Source: an uncultured Planktomarina sp. (GTDB lineage Bacteria; Pseudomonadota; Alphaproteobacteria; Rhodobacterales; Rhodobacteraceae). From it: a stretch of DNA of 64,000 nucleotides. Positions 58,552-64,000 of the stretch are shown here, in pieces. The notes below the pieces were generated by a model. The model saw nothing but the letters and a program-made list of their open reading frames with translations. It did not search any database and was not told where the DNA came from. How positions within the stretch are numbered: position 1 is the stretch's first letter; the number at the start of each line of letters is the position of its first letter. Where the stretch lies: contig CAJIZA010000003.1 in NCBI GenBank assembly GCA_905181815.1, positions 248,001-312,000 on the forward strand, written 5' to 3'. The translations under genes were made by a program, and so were the position numbers.

Positions 58552-59352
58552 TTAGTCTTTTCTGTATTTTATGGGACGCCAGAGCGCCTTATTGGCGAAA
58601 TATAGCAGTAGGGTCAGAAAGCCCAAGATTAAAACACCAACCGCACCGGCACGCTTGCGATCGTTCAGTTTTGGTTCAGCTGTCCACATTAGGAAGGCTG
58701 AGATGTCTTCAGCGAGATGTTGCAGGTCATTTGGATAACCGTCTTCGAACTCAACGTACTCGTCCTCCAATGGAGCGCCCATTGAAATCCATCCACCTGG
58801 ATAAGCAGTATTTTCGTACAGAGTAACGCCTGCAGAAGTCTTTTCTTCGCCTGTGTAGCTTGTCAATAATGACAGAATATATTCGGACCCTCCCATACCT
58901 TTAACCAGTTGGTTTATGCCTGTACCGGCTGGTCCGTGAAAGCCTGCACGGGCTTTAGCCATTAACGACAGATCTGGTGCGTTGGCATTACCGCTTTTGG
59001 GGAAATGGTCTGCTGGAACCGCAGCGCGGTAATCACCTTCACCTTCATTCAGATTTTGATCCCAAACTTCGATGTAGTCAGAGGCGTAGACACGCACTTC
59101 TTCCTTGCTTAGATGTGGTCCACCTTCATCGCCCAGCGAGCGTATGGGCACGAACTTCATGCCGTGGCAAGAGGAACAAACTTCTGTGTAGATTTTTAAT
59201 CCGCGCCGTAATTGATCTTGGTCGTACGAGCCAAACGGTCCTTCAAAAGAGAAAGCGTGGTCTTTAACATAGCCCTCACCACCGGCAGCCTGAGCCCCGC
59301 CGGTTGCGAGCAGCGAAGCGAATGTAAGAGCTATTGTGAATCTTTTGAACAT
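58552..59352 (-). CDS. petC: Cytochrome c1 of the bc1 complex
   Basis: Cytochrome c1 (266 aa) passes electrons from the Rieske protein to a soluble cytochrome c. The ATG at 59352 has AAGGGA upstream and opens a signal peptide (cut near AQAAG). The haem site is EVCSSCHGMKFVP (near residue 45-50). A C-terminal membrane anchor (GVLILGFLTLLLYFANKALW) precedes the basic tail. It is the last gene of petABC, 14 bases after petB. Confidence 0.96.
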   Translation of the reverse strand: MFKRFTIALTFASLLATGGAQAAGGEGYVKDHAFSFEGPFGSYDQDQLRRGLKIYTEVCSSCHGMKFVPIRSLGDEGGPHLSKEEVRVYASDYIEVWDQNLNEGEGDYRAAVPADHFPKSGNANAPDLSLMAKARAGFHGPAGTGINQLVKGMGGSEYILSLLTSYTGEEKTSAGVTLYENTAYPGGWISMGAPLEDEYVEFEDGYPNDLQHLAEDISAFLMWTAEPKLNDRKRAGAVGVLILGFLTLLLYFANKALWRPIKYRKD

Positions 59353-59366
59353 AATTTGTTCCCTTA

Positions 59367-60704
59367 TCACTCTGCTGGCGTGGCAGCGCTAGCTGCCTCG
59401 TAAGTGCTGCGTTTGGAATTGAAGTCATCTTCGATTGTTGCGGGTGGTGTCGATGGTTTCTCAAGCACGCCCAGCAACGGCAAGATAACCAAGAAGTAGG
59501 CAAACCAGTAGGTAGAACCAATCAAAGATAAGGATGCGTATGGCTCTTCTGCAGGACGGGCACCGAGCCACATCAAAAAGATGAAGTCCGCAACCAAGAT
59601 ACCAAACCACCACTTAAACATTGGGCGATAGCGACCAGAGCGCACGCTGGAGGTGTCGAGCCATGGCGCAAGGGCCATAACTGCAATCGCACCGAACATG
59701 GCCAAAACGCCAAAGAATTTTGCGTCAATGATGCCGCCTGTCAGAAAGCTTGCGATCTGAACAACCCATACTTCGGATGTGAACGCACGCAAAATGGCGT
59801 AGAATGGAAGGTAATACCATTCAGGCACGATATGTGCCGGTGTCACCAATGCGTTGGCTTCGATATAGTTGTCAGGATGGCCAAGGTAGTTAGGCATGAA
59901 GCCGACGATTGCCATGAACACAGTCATTATGAGGCCGAGAGCAAATAGGTCTTTGACTACAAAGTAAGGCCAGAAAGGCAGAGTGTCTTTTTGGGCTTCG
60001 GCTTTCGAATCGCGGCGTACTTCCACACCGGTTGGGTTGTTGTTACCAGTGGTATGGAATGCCCAGATATGTATGATGACGAGACCTGCAATCAAAAACG
60101 GCAAAAGGTAGTGCAGGCTGAAGAAACGATTTAAAGCGGGTTGACCCACGGCACTTGCGCCTAAGAGCCAAGTCTGTAGCGCCTCTCCAACGAAAGGTAT
60201 CGCACCAAACAAGCCGGTGATCACAGCTGTACCGTGGAAAGACATTTGACCCCAAGGCAAAACGTAGCCCAAAAAGCCCGTGGCCATCATTAGCAAATAA
60301 ATTAGCATACCGATGATCCAAGTAATTTCACGGGGAGCTTTATAACTGCCATAATATAGACCGCGGAAGATGTGAGCGTAGACTGCGATAAAGAATAATG
60401 AAGCACCATTCATGTGGAAATAACGAATCATATGACCACCATTCACGTTGCGCATGATATGCTCAATTGAGGCAAAAGCTAAATCAACATTCGCCGTGTA
60501 ATGCATCGCTAAAACAACGCCAGTCACAATTTGCATGGCCAGACAGAAGGTCAAAACAATGCCCCAAATCCACATCCAGTTTAGATTTTTTGGTGTTGGT
60601 ATCATCAATGTATCATGCAAAAGTCCGATAATTGGCAAGCGAGCGTTAATTGCTTTTGTCGCTTTGGACTTTGGTTCGTAGTGATCGTGTGGAATGCCGC
60701 CCAT
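59367..60704 (-). CDS. petB: Cytochrome b of the bc1 complex
   Basis: Cytochrome b (445 aa) is the membrane core of the ubiquinol-cytochrome c reductase. Eight hydrophobic segments, haem-ligand histidines in [15 protein letters not shown] flanks (HMNGASLFF and [21 protein letters not shown]), and the Qo site motif PEWY in [12 protein letters not shown] are present. It is a full-length bacterial form, not split. The start overlaps the petA stop by one base. Confidence 0.97.
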   Translation of the reverse strand: MGGIPHDHYEPKSKATKAINARLPIIGLLHDTLMIPTPKNLNWMWIWGIVLTFCLAMQIVTGVVLAMHYTANVDLAFASIEHIMRNVNGGHMIRYFHMNGASLFFIAVYAHIFRGLYYGSYKAPREITWIIGMLIYLLMMATGFLGYVLPWGQMSFHGTAVITGLFGAIPFVGEALQTWLLGASAVGQPALNRFFSLHYLLPFLIAGLVIIHIWAFHTTGNNNPTGVEVRRDSKAEAQKDTLPFWPYFVVKDLFALGLIMTVFMAIVGFMPNYLGHPDNYIEANALVTPAHIVPEWYYLPFYAILRAFTSEVWVVQIASFLTGGIIDAKFFGVLAMFGAIAVMALAPWLDTSSVRSGRYRPMFKWWFGILVADFIFLMWLGARPAEEPYASLSLIGSTYWFAYFLVILPLLGVLEKPSTPPATIEDDFNSKRSTYEAASAATPAE

Positions 60705-61276
60705 TATGCGTTCTCCTTACCAATGACAAGTTCAGTTTCTCCGTCGAAACGGGCCACTGGAACCAATAGGTTTTCTGGAGCTGGACCTTTACGAATGCGC
60801 CCAGCGGTATCGTAGTGTGACCCGTGGCAGGGGCAGAACCAACCGCCAAATTCACCGGCTCCGTCGCCCAAGGGCACACAACCCAGATGGGTACACACAC
60901 CCAGCATGACCAACCACTCACCTTTTGCGTCAAGCGCGCGGTTTTCATCAGTGGCGGAAAGATCTGGATTATTATCATTGCGGCCATTGCCGTCGATTAA
61001 CTCACCCATATCTACTGCACGTGCAGCTTCAATTTCGCTGTCGGTACGACGACGAATGAATACAGGTTTACCTTGCCATAGGACAGTAATCTGAGTGCCA
61101 GGTTCAACGTCAGCCACGTCTACACGGATTGCGGCCAATGCCAACACATCTGCTGAGGGGTTCATCTGGTTGACCAAGGGCCAAACTGCTGCGCCCGCTG
61201 CTACTGCGCCTGCACCTGCCGTCGCGTAGTAGAGAAAATCTCTACGGGTGCCTTCGTGTTCATCTGTATGTGCCAC
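60704..61276 (-). CDS. petA: Rieske iron-sulfur protein of the bc1 complex
   Basis: The Rieske protein (190 aa) oxidises ubiquinol at the Qo site. The [2Fe-2S] ligands lie in [10 protein letters not shown] and CPCHGSHYD (about 127-155). A twin-arginine stretch [20 protein letters not shown] acts as uncleaved Tat signal and anchor. The start is GTG (61276), with GGAGG eight bases upstream. It is the first gene of petABC; its 5' region shows a GCCAG/CTGGC hairpin. Confidence 0.97.
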   Translation of the reverse strand: MAHTDEHEGTRRDFLYYATAGAGAVAAGAAVWPLVNQMNPSADVLALAAIRVDVADVEPGTQITVLWQGKPVFIRRRTDSEIEAARAVDMGELIDGNGRNDNNPDLSATDENRALDAKGEWLVMLGVCTHLGCVPLGDGAGEFGGWFCPCHGSHYDTAGRIRKGPAPENLLVPVARFDGETELVIGKENA

Positions 61277-61356
61277 GAGGTTCCTCCAAGTTAACTGCCA
61301 GATATGACTGGCTCAAAGACTCAGACCCCACAGAAGCAGGGTCACGCATTTGCTAA

Positions 61357-61521
61357 CTAGCTTAGCTCTAGCCCCACGTCCAGCGGACATTCGAGCGCAA
61401 TCTGTAAGGAGCGAATTTGCCGCATTTCAGCGGCAATTCCCAAAAGTTGATAAGGTGGGTTTGAAAGTACCTTCTGAGTGATACGCTCAAAGCGTTGAGG
61501 CGGGCAGAAATCACCCGTCAA
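61357..61521 (-). CDS. Possible small protein overlapping the GST gene end
   Basis: A 54-codon frame from TTG 61521 overlaps the GST stop and reads MTGDFCPPQRFERITQ to ECPLDVGLELS. It is mildly protein-like but lacks a good ribosome-binding site. I do not recognise it. The remaining gap to petA has no further gene. Confidence 0.25.
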   Translation of the reverse strand: MTGDFCPPQRFERITQKVLSNPPYQLLGIAAEMRQIRSLQIALECPLDVGLELS

Positions 61522-62116
61522 AATGTGTATCCTGAAAGCTGGAGCGTTTTGAGAAGTCTGCAAGCCAAGCCGCCAGCACGTCATGTCCTTGCCGCCAATT
61601 GCGCGCGTCATGGCGTAGATCCAGATAACCTAACGCGCAAGCAACACTGATATGCGCCATGGTGAGCGGGCCGTTCAGCAGATCCATCCATCTGCTTTGC
61701 AAGGCATCACAACCGCCCATGGCTTTGGCCCATTGGGCCTCGGTCCATTCGGTGCTGACCTTCTCTTCTGGACGTAAACGTAGCTCATAAGAGATGCTCA
61801 CTGCACTATCCATCATCGAATCGCCCGTGGCTTCAACGGTGAGCACATCCCAAAGCTTAGCCTCTGGATACAGCCCAGCGGAGGCTTTTGCGTCCAAATA
61901 ACGGGTGATCACTCGGCTATCATAAAGCGCAGGCCCATCAGCGCGGCTTAAAGAGGGGATGCGCCCAGTCGGATTGGCGACCTTGGCCTGTTCATTGACT
62001 TGAAAGGGGGAGGTCACGATGTTGACCTCTTCTACATCTTTCAGCTGGTTGGTCTCGCGCAACAAAACCCGAACTTTCCGCGCAAAAGGGGAGGCTTCTG
62101 CCATAATTAATTTCAT
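61511..62116 (-). CDS. Glutathione S-transferase family protein
   Basis: This 201-aa protein has the thioredoxin-like N-domain of GSTs (MKLIMAEASPFARKVRVLL, with Ser near residue 9 as the likely thiolate partner; later NPTGRIPSL with cis-Pro and DSRVITRYLD) and an all-helical C-domain. ATG 62116 is preferred because AAGG lies eight bases upstream; ATG 62125 would leave only three. The substrate is unknown. It lies 52 bases from the iolG end. Confidence 0.88.
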   Translation of the reverse strand: MKLIMAEASPFARKVRVLLRETNQLKDVEEVNIVTSPFQVNEQAKVANPTGRIPSLSRADGPALYDSRVITRYLDAKASAGLYPEAKLWDVLTVEATGDSMMDSAVSISYELRLRPEEKVSTEWTEAQWAKAMGGCDALQSRWMDLLNGPLTMAHISVACALGYLDLRHDARNWRQGHDVLAAWLADFSKRSSFQDTHFDG

Positions 62117-62168
62117 TTCATTCACCTTTCAAAGAGGGGGATTATCTGCTGAGTGGTTGCGCGCTTGC

Positions 62169-63179
62169 TTAACTGCGGCTCAAAAGATTTGCCGGCCTTA
62201 CCGCCTGACCTGTGCGAGCCGATTCCAAGGCTGCTTCTGCCAAGGCAAGAGACATCAGCCCGTCATAACCGCTGGTGCGAGGGGCCTGCCCTGTATTTAA
62301 ACAGACCACGAAATGTTCAATCTCCGCTGCGTAGGCAGCGATATAGCGGGTCATGAAGAAATCGAGCAGTGGCGGGCGAGTATAGCCTGCGCCATTTGCC
62401 AAGGTGACACGCGACTGGTGATGATTGTCGGCGGCCACGGAGCCATCCGACCCATGCACCTCTATGCGCTGATCATAGCCAAAGGTCGCGCGGCGCGAAT
62501 TGCTGATGGTGCATTGTTTGCCGCTGGTTGTGCGCAAAATGGCATTTGCGCTGTCAAAATCGCCGCGATTGCCAATCTCAGGATCGGTGAGCACGGAGCC
62601 GGCCGCCTGCACCGTTTCGACCTCTTCGCCCAGCATCCAGCGCGCCACATCAAAATCATGGATCATCATATCTCGAAAGATGCCGCCGGAGCGCTCGATA
62701 TAGTCGTAGGGTGGCGCTCCGGGATCGCGACTGATCAAAGTGACCATTTCGACCTCGCCAATATTGCCTGCGTCAATCGCCGCGCGCAAAGCTTGGAAGT
62801 CTGGATCAAAGCGTCTTTGAAAGCCAACCATCAACGTGGCCTTTGTCTCATACACAACTTTTAGGCAGGCCTTTACGCGCGATAGATCCAGATCGACTGG
62901 TTTCTCACAAAAAATCGCTTTGCCGGCGCGGGCAAAACCCTCAATCAAATCTGCATGGGTGTCTGTCGGGGTGCAGATGATCACCGCGTCAATATCTGAG
63001 GAGTTTTTGATTTGCTCAATCGTGCGAATCTCGCACCCATAGGTGTCACGCAACGTCTCTGCGGCTGCGGGCATGGGATCGGCAACTGCGACCAACTGAG
63101 CGCTGGGCACGGATGATACTGCACGGGCATGAACCTGACCAATGCGCCCTGCGCCTAAGAGACCGATTTTTGTCATCAT
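62169..63179 (-). CDS. iolG: Inositol 2-dehydrogenase-like oxidoreductase (Gfo/Idh/MocA family)
   Basis: IolG (336 aa) oxidises myo-inositol to scyllo-inosose with NAD. The Rossmann motif is IGLLGAGRIGQVHARAV (from residue 4). The catalytic Lys lies in IFCEKPVDLDLSRV (near 97), and conserved Asp/His in MMIHDFDVARWMLGEEV (about 168-180). The rest matches inositol dehydrogenases well, but other myo-inositol genes are not here, so the symbol is tentative. The start ATG 63179 has AGGAAAAT upstream; ATG 63176 is equally possible. It is divergent from the peptidase gene. Confidence 0.85.
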   Translation of the reverse strand: MMTKIGLLGAGRIGQVHARAVSSVPSAQLVAVADPMPAAAETLRDTYGCEIRTIEQIKNSSDIDAVIICTPTDTHADLIEGFARAGKAIFCEKPVDLDLSRVKACLKVVYETKATLMVGFQRRFDPDFQALRAAIDAGNIGEVEMVTLISRDPGAPPYDYIERSGGIFRDMMIHDFDVARWMLGEEVETVQAAGSVLTDPEIGNRGDFDSANAILRTTSGKQCTISNSRRATFGYDQRIEVHGSDGSVAADNHHQSRVTLANGAGYTRPPLLDFFMTRYIAAYAAEIEHFVVCLNTGQAPRTSGYDGLMSLALAEAALESARTGQAVRPANLLSRS

Positions 63180-63377
63180 ATTTTCCTGCAAGTCCTGTGC
63201 AGGATCAGGCCTGCAAAATATCTTACGAATTAATACGCGGTTACTGCGCTCATTCAAGCCCAGACTGGCGCATTATGGCCAAAGCTGCATTTTATCCGCC
63301 GATGCGGCACTCTGAAATCGCTCCGACTTGTAGGGCCGGCGATTGCTGGTTAGCAAGGGAGCAGAAGAGGACATATA

Positions 63378-64000
63378 ATGAAAAAATCTTTGGTCGACCT
63401 TGGTCAACAGCTGCTGGACGCCGCGAAACGCGCCGGGGCGGATGCCTGCGATGCCATGGCGGTTGATGGGGTTTCGCACTCTATTGAAGTGCGCGGCGGG
63501 CAGCTTGAGCAAGCTGAGCGCGCAGAGGGGACTGATATCGGTTTGCGGGTAATGCTGGGCGCTCGCCAGGCCTGTGTTTCGGCCTCTGATATCAGCGTGG
63601 AGGCCATAGAGCTGATGGCCCAGCGTGCTGTTGAAATGGCACGCCATGCGCCGGATGATGCTTATCTGCGTCAGGCCAGCTGGGACCAATTGGCCCGTGA
63701 TTGGGACGTAGAGGCGCTTGAGCTGTCCGATCCGGCAAAGGAGCCGTCGGCGGCGCAATTACAGGCTACGGCGCTTGAGGCGGAGGCCGCAGCTCTAGAG
63801 GTTTCAGGAGTTATGCAATGCCAATCGGCAGGGGCGGCCTTTGGCGCGCGGCGCATTCACCTTTGCATGTCGAATGGATTTAGTGGCGGTTATGCGCGCA
63901 CAGATCACGGGTTCTCTTGTGTCGCCATTTCGGGCACTGGCTCCCAGATGGAACGCGATTATGATGGCGACTCTCGAATTTTTCGCGCAGATCTTCGTGC
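63378..64000 (+). CDS. TldD/PmbA (TldE) family metalloprotease, 3' end outside window
   Basis: The frame is open from ATG 63378 (GAAGAGG upstream) to the edge, about 207 codons. It has the PmbA/TldE start MKKSLVDLGQQLLDAAKRAG, the segment SIEVRGGQLEQAERAEGTDI, then GLRVMLGARQACVSASDIS. TldD-TldE complexes process peptides such as microcin B17 and CcdA antitoxin. The zinc site is not expected in TldE. The 198 bases before it to iolG show no gene. Confidence 0.88.
   Translation, partial: MKKSLVDLGQQLLDAAKRAGADACDAMAVDGVSHSIEVRGGQLEQAERAEGTDIGLRVMLGARQACVSASDISVEAIELMAQRAVEMARHAPDDAYLRQASWDQLARDWDVEALELSDPAKEPSAAQLQATALEAEAAALEVSGVMQCQSAGAAFGARRIHLCMSNGFSGGYARTDHGFSCVAISGTGSQMERDYDGDSRIFRADLR

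Overview
The window looks like part of the chromosome of an alphaproteobacterium of the Rhodobacteraceae (Roseobacter group). Pointers are the block ubiB-ubiE / mutM-enoyl-CoA hydratase-rpsT-dnaA-dnaN-recF-gyrB, a YlxR-L7Ae fusion between nusA and infB, a C4-pathway 5-aminolevulinate synthase, a cytochrome c550-like protein, a petABC operon with full-length cytochrome b, and an alphaproteobacterial-type LexA site (GAAC-N7-GAAC) in front of dnaE2. I saw no rRNA or tRNA gene, IS element, prophage or CRISPR array. Most of the window is dense housekeeping DNA, so novelty is concentrated in the intergenic stretches.

Layout. 1-3.0 kb: end of a peptide ABC transporter (fused double ATPase, substrate-binding protein). 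3.0-8.5 kb: rimP-nusA-ylxR/L7Ae-infB operon with a terminator-bearing leader. 8.5-11.2 kb, minus strand: ppiC-argJ-mutT and a small unknown gene. 11.4-14.1 kb: secA, followed by the remnant of an NTF2-like gene and glmM. 15.9-18.2 kb: ubiE-ubiB, divergent from mutM. 18.3-27.7 kb: DNA repair, fatty-acid and replication genes, ending in gyrB. 27.7-32 kb: an amine/amino-acid oxidase, trhO and the NAD-salvage pair pncA-pncB. 32-34.2 kb: a small-molecule kinase with a class-III PLP enzyme, best read as a kinase/phospho-lyase pair for an amino alcohol. 34.2-35.5 kb: arfB, a short transcription unit with a 17-nt complement to the 16S rRNA 3' end, and the queuosine-precursor transporter yhhQ under a probable preQ1-I riboswitch. 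35.6-38.5 kb: thioesterase-MFS-mepA. 38.6-45.5 kb: yggT, recQ, yaaA, idi, hemA, cytochrome c, thiolase. 45.6-54.3 kb: SOS-controlled dnaE2, a frameshifted NusG-like gene, a lytic transglycosylase, rnr, a copper chaperone and aroC. 54.8-58.5 kb: a small secreted protein and a TPP-riboswitch-controlled thiBPQ thiamine transporter. 58.5-61.3 kb: petABC. 61.5-64 kb: a glutathione S-transferase, iolG and the start of a TldD/PmbA peptidase.

The most unusual element is the minus-strand unit at about 34611-34800. It is roughly 190 nt long, has an almost maximal Shine-Dalgarno sequence, an 18-codon frame whose end overlaps a hairpin, and a strong terminator, and it lies between two translation-related genes (yhhQ and arfB). 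Other points worth checking are the preQ1-I riboswitch, a four-site GANTC cluster before dnaA, a leader frame that runs through a terminator into rimP, a C10 tract in mepA, and several decayed or altered genes.
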